64,000 nt of DNA, taken from positions 1 through 64,000 of the forward strand of contig NZ_VDFW01000022.1 in the NCBI RefSeq assembly GCF_006152065.1, written 5' to 3'. The position numbers were made by a program, and so were the translations under genes. The notes beneath the pieces were generated by a model, which saw only the letters and a list, made by a program, of their open reading frames with translations, had not been told where the DNA came from and did not search any database. Source of the stretch: Amycolatopsis alkalitolerans (GTDB lineage: Bacteria > Actinomycetota > Actinomycetes > Mycobacteriales > Pseudonocardiaceae). Below are positions 49,406 through 57,216 of the stretch, piece after piece (position 1 is the first letter of the stretch; every line of letters begins with the position of its first letter).

Positions 49406-50332
49406 GTGAGCACACCTGCGGTCGAGATCACCGGGCTGGTCAAACGCTACGGTGCGAAGACCGCCGTCGACGGCCTGGACCTGAAGATGGACCGCGGCCG
49501 CCTCCTCGCGCTCCTCGGGCCCAACGGCGCCGGCAAGACCACCACCGTCGAGATCTGCGAGGGCTTCCTGCGCCCGGACGCCGGAAGCGTCCGCGTGCTC
49601 GGTCTCGATCCCGCTCGTGACGGCGCCGCCCTGCGGCCCCGGATCGGCGTGATGCCGCAGGGCGGCGGGGCGTACCCGGCCGTGCGGGCCGGGGAAATGC
49701 TCGGGCTGGTTGCCGCGTGCGCCGCCGAACCGCTGGATCCGGCCTGGTTGCTGGACGTCCTCGGGCTCTCCGGCGTGCTGCGCACCCCGTTCAAACGGCT
49801 CTCCGGCGGGCAGCAGCAACGCCTCTCGCTCGCGTGCGCGCTCGTCGCCCGGCCGGAACTGGTGTTCCTCGACGAACCGACCGCGGGTATGGACCCGCAG
49901 GCGAGGCGGCTGGTGTGGGACCTGCTCGGTGCGCTGCGCGCCGACGGCGTGAGCGTCCTGCTGACCACACATCTGATGGAGGAGGCCGAGGTGCTCGCCG
50001 ACGACGTGGTGATCGTCGACCACGGCAAGATCATCGCGGAGGGCACCCCGGCCGCGCTCACCGCCGAGGACGGCGAAGCCGCGCAACTGCGGTTCAAGGC
50101 GCGGCCCGGCCTCGACACCGAACTGCTGTCGGCCGCGCTGCCGGAGGGCTACAAGGTGCACGAGCCCCGCCCGGGCAGCTACCACGTGCTCGGCCGCGTC
50201 GATCCGCAGGTGGTGTCCACCGTGACGTCGTGGTGCGCGCAGCAGGGCGTGCTCGCCGAGGAACTGCACGTCGGCAAGCGGGACCTGGAAGAGGTCTTCC
50301 TCGAGCTGACCGGACGGGAGCTGCGCTCATGA
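49406..50332 (+). CDS. ABC transporter ATP-binding protein (Rv1458c-like)
   Basis: A 308-residue ATPase: Walker A GPNGAGKTTT, signature LSGGQQQR, Walker B LVFLDEPTAGMD and H-loop TTHLMEEAE, of the daunorubicin/DrrA-like exporter group. It pairs with the permease that overlaps its stop. The same two genes lie between mptB and ctaA in M. tuberculosis (Rv1458c-Rv1457c). Substrate unknown; a lipid or haem-related compound are possibilities given the neighbour ctaA. Confidence 0.92.
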   Translation: MSTPAVEITGLVKRYGAKTAVDGLDLKMDRGRLLALLGPNGAGKTTTVEICEGFLRPDAGSVRVLGLDPARDGAALRPRIGVMPQGGGAYPAVRAGEMLGLVAACAAEPLDPAWLLDVLGLSGVLRTPFKRLSGGQQQRLSLACALVARPELVFLDEPTAGMDPQARRLVWDLLGALRADGVSVLLTTHLMEEAEVLADDVVIVDHGKIIAEGTPAALTAEDGEAAQLRFKARPGLDTELLSAALPEGYKVHEPRPGSYHVLGRVDPQVVSTVTSWCAQQGVLAEELHVGKRDLEEVFLELTGRELRS

Positions 50333-51114
50333 CGGCCTTCGCCCCGGGAACCTTCGCCCCCAAACCAGGTGCCGGGCGCAAGGGCCGGATGCTGCTGACG
50401 CACGCGAAGCTCGAGACGAACCTGACGCTGCGCAACGGCGAGCAGATCCTGCTGACCCTGCTGATCCCGCTCGTCCTGCTGATCGGGCTGACCCTGCTGG
50501 ACATCCTGCCGACCGGCGATCTCGGCTCGGTGTCCAAAGTGGATTGGATCACGCCGCGGATCTTCGCGCTGGCGGTGATGTCCTCGGCGTTCACCGGGCA
50601 GGCGATCGCGCTCGGGTTCGACCGGCGTTACGGCGTGCTCAAGCGCCTGTCCGCGACCGCGCTCCCGCGCTGGCTGCTGGTCGCGGGCCGGATCGTCGCG
50701 GCGTTCGTCGTGGTGGTGGTGCAGGTCGTCATCCTCGGCGTCGTCGCCGCGATCATGGGCTGGTCCCCCTCCGGCGCCGGCATCGCCGAGGCCGTGGGCC
50801 TGCTCGTACTGGGCACGCTGAGTTTCGGCGCGCTGGGCGTGCTGCTCGGCGGTTCGCTGCGGGCCGAGGTGGTACTGGCGCTGGCCAACATCGTGTGGTT
50901 CGTGCTCCTGCTCGCGGGCGGCATCCTGCTCGCCCCGTCCACGCTGCCCGCCGGGGCCGCCGCGATCGTCGAACTGCTGCCGTCCGGCGCGCTCGCCGAA
51001 GGCCTGCGCCAGGCGCTGGTGCACGGCACCCTGGCCTGGGAACCGGTCGTCGTGCTGGTCGTATGGGGCCTGGCCGCGGGCGGCGTCGCGACGCGCACCA
51101 CCCGGTTGGTCTGA
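50329..51114 (+). CDS. ABC transporter permease (ABC-2 type)
   Basis: A 261-residue ABC-2 membrane protein with six hydrophobic segments (first about 42-62 ILLTLLIPLVLLIGLTLL). The middle FDRRYGVLKRLSATALPRW loop is the ABC-2 coupling region. The ATG at 50329 overlaps the ATPase stop as ATGA, so the two are co-translated. Partner and probable exporter of the ATPase above. Confidence 0.9.
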   Translation: MTAFAPGTFAPKPGAGRKGRMLLTHAKLETNLTLRNGEQILLTLLIPLVLLIGLTLLDILPTGDLGSVSKVDWITPRIFALAVMSSAFTGQAIALGFDRRYGVLKRLSATALPRWLLVAGRIVAAFVVVVVQVVILGVVAAIMGWSPSGAGIAEAVGLLVLGTLSFGALGVLLGGSLRAEVVLALANIVWFVLLLAGGILLAPSTLPAGAAAIVELLPSGALAEGLRQALVHGTLAWEPVVVLVVWGLAAGGVATRTTRLV

Positions 51115-51139
51115 GGACCGGCGGGCCCCGGTAGTCAAA

Positions 51140-51152
51140 GGACCAAAGTCCC
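51140..51152. promoter_or_regulatory. DosR/DevR-like box upstream of ctaA
   Basis: GGACCAAAGTCCC reads on the minus strand GGGACTTTGGTCC, close to the DosR core GGGACTTTNGTCC. It lies 18 bp before the ctaA start, next to the -10 region, in a 55-bp gap. Confidence 0.55.
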
Positions 51153-51157
51153 GGGCC

Positions 51158-51163
51158 TATCCT
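51158..51163 (+). promoter_or_regulatory. Candidate -10 box, leaderless start of ctaA
   Basis: TATCCT is 6 nt before the GTG at 51170, with the DosR-like box just upstream; no ribosome-binding site. Confidence 0.5.
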
Positions 51164-51169
51164 CGGTCC

Positions 51170-52144
51170 GTGGTTCTGAACTCGCTCGTCGCCCGGTTGC
51201 CCTATCCTTCGCGCAGCGTGCAGAAGGCCGTAGGGATCGCCGCCATCGTCGCGCAGGCCGGGATCGGCGTCACCGGTTCGGTCGTGCGGGTCACCGGCTC
51301 CGGCCTCGGCTGCGCCACCTGGCCGGAGTGCCAGCCCGGCAGCATGGTGCCCGTCGCGCACGACGAACTGCACGGGCTGCACCAGTGGGTCGAGTTCAGC
51401 AACCGGATGCTGATCGGGCTCGTCATCCTCGTCTCCGTGATCGCGCTGATCACGGCCTGGCGCGTGCACCTCGACCGTCCCGGCAAGCGGCTTCTCGCGC
51501 TGGCCTGGACGCTGCCCAGCGGCGTCGTGCTGCAGGCGGTCGTCGGCGGGATGACCGTGCTCGCGAAGCTGGAGTGGTGGACCGTCGCGATCCACTTCCT
51601 CGTGTCCACCCCGCTGATCTGGCTGGCGGTCCTGCTGCTGCACGGGTTCCTCGAAGGTGACGGGCAGCCGCGCTGGCGCGTGCCGCCGATCGCCCGCACC
51701 TTGCTGGTCGTGCTCATCGTCGCTATGTGGGGGATCCTCATCGCCGGCACGACCGTCACCGGCGCGGGCCCCCACGGCGGCGACCCGAACACCCACCGCC
51801 TCGACGCCCCGATCGAGATGCTCGCCCGCGTCCACAGCGGGATTCTCGTGGTGTACCTGCTGGTGCTCGCCGTCATCGGGCTGACACTGCTGCGCGCGGG
51901 CGCGCCGAAACGGCTGTGGCGCCGGTACGGCCTGGTGTGGCTGGTCGCGGTCGCGCAGGGCATCCTCGGCGTCGTGCAGTACGCGCTGGGCGTTCCCGAG
52001 GCGCTCGTTTCGCTGCACGTCCTCGGCTCAGCGCTGGTGATCATCTCCACCGCCGCGCTATGGTGCGAGGCGCGTGACCGGGGCGCTTTCGTCTCGCACG
52101 AGAACTCCCAGGAACAGGCGGGAGAACTCACGGCTGCGGGTTGA
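51170..52144 (+). CDS. ctaA: Haem A synthase CtaA
   Basis: A 324-residue membrane protein with eight helices. Two halves carry the haem histidines, e.g. HGLHQWVEFSNR (His68/His71) and RVHSGILVVYLL plus SLHVLGSALV. The cysteine pair Cys48/Cys54 (GLGCATWPEC) in the first external loop is typical. It oxidises haem O to haem A for cytochrome c oxidase. The GTG start is at 51170. The polar tail after 305 is not conserved. No ctaB is in the window. Confidence 0.93.
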   Translation: MVLNSLVARLPYPSRSVQKAVGIAAIVAQAGIGVTGSVVRVTGSGLGCATWPECQPGSMVPVAHDELHGLHQWVEFSNRMLIGLVILVSVIALITAWRVHLDRPGKRLLALAWTLPSGVVLQAVVGGMTVLAKLEWWTVAIHFLVSTPLIWLAVLLLHGFLEGDGQPRWRVPPIARTLLVVLIVAMWGILIAGTTVTGAGPHGGDPNTHRLDAPIEMLARVHSGILVVYLLVLAVIGLTLLRAGAPKRLWRRYGLVWLVAVAQGILGVVQYALGVPEALVSLHVLGSALVIISTAALWCEARDRGAFVSHENSQEQAGELTAAG

Positions 52145-52211
52145 GGCCACTCGACCACGAGAGGTCATCCCTGCGTAACGCCGCGGCGGCCCGCCCGCCA
52201 GAACCGGGCAC

Positions 52212-52217
52212 TAGGCT
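52212..52217 (+). promoter_or_regulatory. Candidate -10 box of the desaturase gene
   Basis: TAGGCT lies 67 bp before the desaturase ATG and just upstream of the ACGGA-TTG-TCCGT palindrome. Confidence 0.4.
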
Positions 52218-52230
52218 CGGCACCACCAGA

Positions 52231-52246
52231 GGACGGATTGTCCGTT
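52231..52246. promoter_or_regulatory. Operator candidate ACGGA-TTG-TCCGT upstream of desaturase
   Basis: A 5-bp inverted repeat (52233-52245) within GGACGGATTGTCCGTT, immediately downstream of the candidate -10, where a bound repressor would block transcription. No regulator gene is adjacent. Confidence 0.5.
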
Positions 52247-52284
52247 TTCCGCCCCCGGAACCGGAGTGAGGTCTTTAGCCCGCG

Positions 52285-53217
52285 ATGAGTGCCACCGACA
52301 TCCGCCCCGGCGCGAAGCCCCTGGTCTCCCACAGCCGGTCCACCGGCCAGATGATCGTGCTCAAGACGTTCCTGCTGGTCCCCTTCGTCGCGCTGGTCGC
52401 CGCGCTGCCGATCGCGTGGGGCTGGGGGCTGAACTGGATCGACCTGACGCTGGCCGCGGTGTTCTACGTGCTGGGCACGCTCGGGGTGACCGTCGGGTAC
52501 CACCGCTACTTCACGCACGGCGCGTTCAAGGCGGCCCGGCCGCTGCGGGTGGCGCTCGCGATCGCCGGCAGCATGGCCGTGCAGGGCTCGGTGATCTTCT
52601 GGGTCGCGAGCCACCGCCGCCACCACGCGTTCGCCGACCGTGAGGGCGATCCGCATTCGCCGTGGCTGTTCGGCACCTCGCCGGTCGCGCTGCTGCGCGG
52701 GTTCTGGCATGCGCATATGGGCTGGATGTTCCGGCGGGAGGTCACCAACTACGACCGGTTCGCCCCGGATCTGGTCGCCGACGCCGACCTGCGCGTGGTC
52801 AACCGGTACTTCTGGCTGTGGATCACCCTCAGCCTGACCCTGCCCGCGGTGCTCGGCGGGCTGCTCAGCTGGTCGTGGTGGGGCGCGGTGACGGCGTTCT
52901 TCTGGGCCGGGCTGGTGCGCATCGCGTTCCTGCACCACGTGACCTGGTCGGTGAACTCGATCTGCCACATGATCGGCGACCGGCCCTTCGCCAGCCGCGA
53001 CAAGGCGGCAAACTTCTGGCCGCTGGCCATCTTGTCGATGGGCGAGTCCTGGCACAACTCGCACCACGCCGACCCGACCTGCGCCCGGCACGGGGTGCTG
53101 CGCGGTCAGCTCGACGTGTCGGCGCGGGTGATCTGGTTCTTCGAGAAGGTGCGCTGGGCGCGGGACGTCCGCTGGCCCAAGCCGGACCGTCTCGCGGCCA
53201 AGCGCGTCAGCGCCTGA
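52285..53217 (+). CDS. Acyl-CoA delta-9 desaturase-type fatty acid desaturase
   Basis: A 310-residue membrane desaturase. Histidine boxes HRYFTH (73-78), HRRHH (110-114) and HNSHH (257-261) bind the diiron centre; four hydrophobic segments surround them. It introduces a double bond in stearoyl-type acyl-CoA (DesA3-like), adjusting membrane fluidity. The ATG at 52285 is used. It lacks a fused cytochrome b5 or oxidoreductase, so an external electron donor is needed. Confidence 0.92.
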   Translation: MSATDIRPGAKPLVSHSRSTGQMIVLKTFLLVPFVALVAALPIAWGWGLNWIDLTLAAVFYVLGTLGVTVGYHRYFTHGAFKAARPLRVALAIAGSMAVQGSVIFWVASHRRHHAFADREGDPHSPWLFGTSPVALLRGFWHAHMGWMFRREVTNYDRFAPDLVADADLRVVNRYFWLWITLSLTLPAVLGGLLSWSWWGAVTAFFWAGLVRIAFLHHVTWSVNSICHMIGDRPFASRDKAANFWPLAILSMGESWHNSHHADPTCARHGVLRGQLDVSARVIWFFEKVRWARDVRWPKPDRLAAKRVSA

Positions 53218-53296
53218 GCGCCGTATGGCCGATGGCGGAACGATGAGCTGTCGGCGCGGCCCGGTTGGCGCAGGACCCCGCTGACCGGCTGGCGCA

Positions 53297-53336
53297 CCCG
53301 GAATGTCGAACTCGGCGTCCCGAACGTCGAACTCGG
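53297..53336. repeat. Two units of the 21-bp repeat family
   Basis: Two tandem units related to CGTCCCGAACGTCGAACTCG+G (the first is shortened and mutated), between the desaturase and the convergent hypothetical gene. Confidence 0.78.
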
Positions 53337-53346
53337 CGTGGGTGGG

Positions 53347-53655
53347 TCAGCAGGCCATGCGGCGGCGGTGCTCCGCGCCGATCTTGACGGCGGCCACGGT
53401 CGCGGCGTCCCACTCGGCCGGTTCGAGGTGCTCGACCGCCTCGACGAGGGCGGCGCCGGTGGCGGCGCTGGGCACGATCACGTCGCCCAGCGCGCCGTCC
53501 GCGCCGACGAGGACGACCCGCGCCCCGGCCCGCCCGATGCTCTCCACCACGGCCTTGGCTGGCTTGCCGTGCCCGGCGACGAACCCGCGCGCCGCCGCGA
53601 GCTGGCGGGCGGTCGGTTCCTGGGTCCGGTCGGTCTCTTCAGTCACGCCGGCCAT
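53347..53655 (-). CDS. Hypothetical protein
   Basis: A 102-residue soluble protein from ATG 53655 (MAGVTEETDRTQEPTARQLA); GTG 53646 is an alternative start. The N-terminus is polar, followed by KAVVESIGRAGARVVLVGADGALGDVIV, a possible alpha/beta segment, and a helical end with EHRRRMAC. It is divergent from the quinone oxidoreductase by 40 bp. I do not recognise a family; function unknown. Confidence 0.65.
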   Translation of the reverse strand: MAGVTEETDRTQEPTARQLAAARGFVAGHGKPAKAVVESIGRAGARVVLVGADGALGDVIVPSAATGAALVEAVEHLEPAEWDAATVAAVKIGAEHRRRMAC

Positions 53656-53695
53656 CCTAGAGTGAGAGGGCAGGACACGAGCGGCAGGAGGAAAA

Positions 53696-54667
53696 ATGCC
53701 CACGGCAGTACAGATCCGGCGAACCGGCGGCCCCGAGGTACTGGAACTCACCGAGCTCGAGGTCGGCGATCCGGGTCCGGGTGAACTGCTCGTGGACGTC
53801 GCGGCCGCGGGCGTGAACTACATCGACACCTATCATCGCAGCGGGCTCTACCCGATGGACCTGCCGCTGACGCCTGGCCTGGAGGGTGCGGGCACGGTCG
53901 CCGCGGTCGGCGAGGGCGTGACCGAATTCAAGCCGGGCGACCGCGTCGCCTGGCAGGGCCAGCTGGGCAGTTACGCCGTGCGAGTGCGGGTGCCGGAACG
54001 GATCGCGGTGCCGGTCCCGGACGGAGTCCCCGACGAGGTCGCGGCCGCCTTGCTGCTGCAGGGAGTCACCGCGCATTACCTGAGTCGCTCGACCTACGAA
54101 GTCAAAGAAGGCGACGACGTTCTCGTGCACGCCGCGGCCGGAGGGACCGGGCTCCTGCTGACGCAGCTGGTGAAGTCCCGCGGCGGCCGCGTCATCGCGA
54201 CGGTGTCGACCGGAGAGAAGGAGAAGCTCGCCCGCGAGGCCGGGGCGGACGAGGTGATCCGCTACGACCAGGTGGACTTCGCCGAGGAGACCCGGCGGCT
54301 GACCGGCGGCGAAGGCGTCGCCGTGGTGTACGACGGCGTCGGGAAGAACACCTTCGACGGCAGCCTCGCCAGCCTGCGGATACGCGGCATGCTGGTGCTG
54401 TTCGGCGCCGCCAGCGGCCCGGTGCCGCCGGTCGACCCGCAGCGGCTCAACGCGGGTGGCTCGCTGTTCCTGACCCGGCCGACGAGTGTCCACTATGTCC
54501 GCACCCGCGACGAGCTGATCTGGCGCGCCGGCGAGCTGTTCCAGTCCGTTGTGGACGGTGCGCTGACCGTCCGGATCGGGCACCGGTACCCGCTCGCCGA
54601 GGCCCGCCAGGCCCACGAGGACCTGCAGGGCAGGCGCACCACCGGCAAGCTGCTGCTGGTGCCGTGA
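53696..54667 (+). CDS. qor: NADPH:quinone oxidoreductase (zinc-free MDR)
   Basis: A 323-residue quinone oxidoreductase-type protein. The NADP motif is HAAAGGTGLLLTQL (about 142-155), and ALLLQGVTAHYL and the SVHYVRTRDEL segment are typical of Qor. No catalytic zinc ligands are present. It reduces quinones with NADPH. AGGAGG precedes the ATG by 5 bases. It sits two genes downstream of ctaA, with qor also near ctaA in M. tuberculosis (Rv1454c). Confidence 0.93.
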   Translation: MPTAVQIRRTGGPEVLELTELEVGDPGPGELLVDVAAAGVNYIDTYHRSGLYPMDLPLTPGLEGAGTVAAVGEGVTEFKPGDRVAWQGQLGSYAVRVRVPERIAVPVPDGVPDEVAAALLLQGVTAHYLSRSTYEVKEGDDVLVHAAAGGTGLLLTQLVKSRGGRVIATVSTGEKEKLAREAGADEVIRYDQVDFAEETRRLTGGEGVAVVYDGVGKNTFDGSLASLRIRGMLVLFGAASGPVPPVDPQRLNAGGSLFLTRPTSVHYVRTRDELIWRAGELFQSVVDGALTVRIGHRYPLAEARQAHEDLQGRRTTGKLLLVP

Positions 54668-54670
54668 AGT

Positions 54671-54723
54671 GCCGTGAGGGACCCCTTCACGGCCGAAAAG
54701 GGCATGAGGGGGTCCCTCACGGC
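54671..54723. terminator. Long hairpin made of inverted GTGAGGGACC repeats
   Basis: A GTGAGGGACCCCTTCAC copy (54674-54690) faces an inverted copy TGAGGGGGTCCCTCAC (54705-54720), giving an almost perfect stem of about 19 bp around a 15-nt loop. It lies between qor and hpnH, which are convergent, and should act as a bidirectional terminator. Confidence 0.75.
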
Positions 54724-54738
54724 ATCGGGCAAGCCGGG

Positions 54739-55743
54739 TCAGGCGCCGACGGCGGCCCGGATGGTCTGCGACAGCGAACTGGTCGTGGCGATGACCGCGG
54801 TGGGCTCGTAACCGCAGTGCGCCATGCAGTTGGCGCAGCGCGGGTCCTTGCCCCGGCCGAACTTGTCCCAGTCGGTTTCCTCGATCAGCTCGCGCCACGT
54901 CTTGGCGTAGCCGTCGTCGAGCAGGTAGCACGGCCGCTGCCAGCCCAGCAGCGAGTACGACGGGATGCCCCACGGGGTGCACTCGAAGTCCCGCTTGCCC
55001 TCGATGAAGTCGAGGAACAGCGGCGAGTGGTTCAGCCGCCACTTCTTGCGGCGCCCGTCCCCGAACGCCTTCGAGAACAGCTCACGGGTCTGCTGCACGC
55101 CGAGGAAGTGTTCCTGGTCGGGCGCCTTCTCGTACGCGTAGCCCGGCGAGAGCTGCATGTTGTCGACCTTGACCACGTCGTTGAGGTAGTCGAGCACGTC
55201 GATGACGTCCTGCGGGGTGTCGGTGTTGAAGAACGTGGTGTTCGTCATCACCCGGAAACCGGCGTCCTTCGCCATCTTGATCGCGTCGACGGCGGCGGAG
55301 AACCCACCCTCCTTGCGCACCGAGGCGTCGTGTTTCTCCTCGAGGCCGTCGATGTGCACCATCCACGCGAAGTTGCGGTGCGGCTTGAACTTGTGGATGT
55401 GCTTCGGCAGCAGCAACGCGTTCGTGCACAGGAACACGATCTTGCCCCGGTCCAGCAGGATCCGCGTGATCTCGTCCATCTGCGGGTGCATCAGCGGCTC
55501 GCCACCGGCGATGGACACCATCGGCGCGCCGCTCTCCTCGACGGCGCCGACGGCCTGCTGCACCGGCATCCGCTGCTTGAGCAGGTGCGCCGGCTGCTGG
55601 ATCTTGCCGCAGCCACCGCATTTGAGGTTGCACGCGAACAGTGGCTCCAGCTCGACCAGGATCGCGTACTTGTCCTGGCGCTTCAGCTTCTGCTTCGCCA
55701 GGTACGCGCCGAGCCGGATCGACTGGCGCAACGGCATTGCCAT
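54739..55743 (-). CDS. hpnH: Adenosyl-hopene transferase HpnH (radical SAM)
   Basis: A 334-residue radical-SAM enzyme. The cluster cysteines are Cys38, Cys42 and Cys45 (CNLKCGGC), the SAM-binding region includes SIAGGEPLMHP, and C-terminal cysteines are RCANCMAHCGYEP. HpnH joins adenosyl radical to diploptene, giving adenosylhopane, the first committed step to bacteriohopanetetrol-type lipids. ATG 55743 begins 3 bp after the fusion gene's stop, and it ends the hpn operon. Confidence 0.95.
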   Translation of the reverse strand: MAMPLRQSIRLGAYLAKQKLKRQDKYAILVELEPLFACNLKCGGCGKIQQPAHLLKQRMPVQQAVGAVEESGAPMVSIAGGEPLMHPQMDEITRILLDRGKIVFLCTNALLLPKHIHKFKPHRNFAWMVHIDGLEEKHDASVRKEGGFSAAVDAIKMAKDAGFRVMTNTTFFNTDTPQDVIDVLDYLNDVVKVDNMQLSPGYAYEKAPDQEHFLGVQQTRELFSKAFGDGRRKKWRLNHSPLFLDFIEGKRDFECTPWGIPSYSLLGWQRPCYLLDDGYAKTWRELIEETDWDKFGRGKDPRCANCMAHCGYEPTAVIATTSSLSQTIRAAVGA

Positions 55744-55746
55744 GAT

Positions 55747-57216
55747 CTACCCAACCTCCCGAGGTAACGTGAAACGGACGTCTTCATCGGCGACCTGGCT
55801 GTCCCGCACCGAGGTACGGCCGAGCCCGGCCAGGCACTGAGTCAGTTCCTCCACCAGATGCGGCGGCGCGGAAGCACCCGCGGTGATCCCGATCCGCCGC
55901 GCGCCGGCGAGCCAGCGCATGTCCACTTCGGACACGTCATCGATCAGGTGCGCGGGGGCCCCGTGCCGCCGCGACACCTCCACCAGCCGCTTCGAGTTCG
56001 ACGAGTTCGCCGAGCCGACCACCAGCACCACGTCGGCCTTTTCGGCGACCGCCCGCACGGCCCGCTGGCGGTTCGTCGTCGCGTAACAGATGTCGTCCCG
56101 GCGCGGCGCGGCCATCGCCGGGAACCGCCCGCGCAGCACGGAAGCGATCTCGTCGGCCTCGTCGACCGCGAGCGTCGTCTGCATCGCGTACGCGACCTTC
56201 TCCGGGTCGGCCACCTGCACGTGCGCGGCCGCCGAGGCGTCCTCCACGACGAGCACCTGCCCCGGCGCCTCGCCGACGGTGCCCTCGACCTCTTCGTGGT
56301 CGGCATGCCCGATGAGCAGCACCGTGTCCCCGCGCGAGGAGTACCGGCGGACCTCGTTGTGCACCTTGGTGACCAGCGGGCAGGTCGCGTCGATCACCCG
56401 CAGGTCCTTCGCCGCCGCTTCCTGTCGCACGGCGGGCGCGACCCCGTGCGCGGCGAGCACCGTGGTGGCCCCGGCCGGCACCTCGTCGACCTCCCGCACG
56501 AACACCGCGCCCATCCGTTCGAGACGGCGCACGACGTGGGCATTGTGGACGATCTGACGCCGCACGTACACCGGCGCGCCGTAGCGCTCCAGCGCACGTT
56601 CGACGATCTCGATCGCCCTGTCCACCCCGGCGCAGAACGAGCGCGGGCTGGCGAGCAGAATCTCACCCTGGTCCACCGCCGAGCACCATTCCCGCAGGGC
56701 CGGCGCGGCCGCCCGCAGTGACCGCAGCCCGGTGATCCCCCGGCGCAGGGTACCCGGCCGCCACAGCGGATGGTCCCGAGTGTCCACAATGGCCCGGACC
56801 ACGGCAAGCGGCCCTGGCACAGCGGCGAACTGGGCGGACTCCATGTCCACCGCGAGGGCGCCCCGCGCGGCGAACCGGTTCCGCTCGGCCCCGTCCACTA
56901 GCGCGTCCGACGAGGCCACCGGTCCGGTGTGGACGGTCAGGCCGAGCCGCCGCAGTGCCGCCGCGAGCAGCGGCGCGGACTTCAGCGGCACCGGGCCGTC
57001 CGGCCCGTCGATCTCGGTGGCCACCACCAGGTCGCCGGGGCGCACGCCGTGGGCCACCCCGCCGCCGATCCCGGCGACGACGACCGGGGTGTCACCGAGC
57101 CGCACGACTGCCTCCGCGCTCCGCCGCGGGCCCATTCCGGTGTGCACCACGCGCATCCCGGGCACCCGCACGGCCGCGGCCTCGAGATACATGGGCGCGC
57201 ACACGACACCGTTCAT
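55747..57216 (-). CDS. ispH: Fusion of HpnG-like nucleosidase and IspH (HMBPP reductase)
   Basis: A 489-residue two-domain protein. Residues about 1-180 are an HpnG-like purine-nucleoside-phosphorylase-fold domain (MRVVHTGMGPRRSA, VVVAGIGGGVAHGV, ALAVDMESAQFA), which removes adenine from adenosylhopane. Residues about 185-489 are IspH: Cys195 (SFCAGVDRA), Cys279 (DATCPLVTK) and Cys377 (ICYATTNRQ) hold its 4Fe-4S cluster, and GSANSSNSKRL and TAGASAP are intact. IspH makes IPP and DMAPP from HMBPP. The ATG overlaps the shc stop (ATGA). So one gene carries a hopanoid and an isoprenoid step. Confidence 0.9.
   Translation of the reverse strand: MNGVVCAPMYLEAAAVRVPGMRVVHTGMGPRRSAEAVVRLGDTPVVVAGIGGGVAHGVRPGDLVVATEIDGPDGPVPLKSAPLLAAALRRLGLTVHTGPVASSDALVDGAERNRFAARGALAVDMESAQFAAVPGPLAVVRAIVDTRDHPLWRPGTLRRGITGLRSLRAAAPALREWCSAVDQGEILLASPRSFCAGVDRAIEIVERALERYGAPVYVRRQIVHNAHVVRRLERMGAVFVREVDEVPAGATTVLAAHGVAPAVRQEAAAKDLRVIDATCPLVTKVHNEVRRYSSRGDTVLLIGHADHEEVEGTVGEAPGQVLVVEDASAAAHVQVADPEKVAYAMQTTLAVDEADEIASVLRGRFPAMAAPRRDDICYATTNRQRAVRAVAEKADVVLVVGSANSSNSKRLVEVSRRHGAPAHLIDDVSEVDMRWLAGARRIGITAGASAPPHLVEELTQCLAGLGRTSVRDSQVADEDVRFTLPREVG

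Noticed and set aside
47720-50269. 849-residue minus-strand open frame opposite mptB and the ABC ATPase
   Set aside because: Histidine/arginine/proline-rich composition without domains; it lies antisense to two clear genes.
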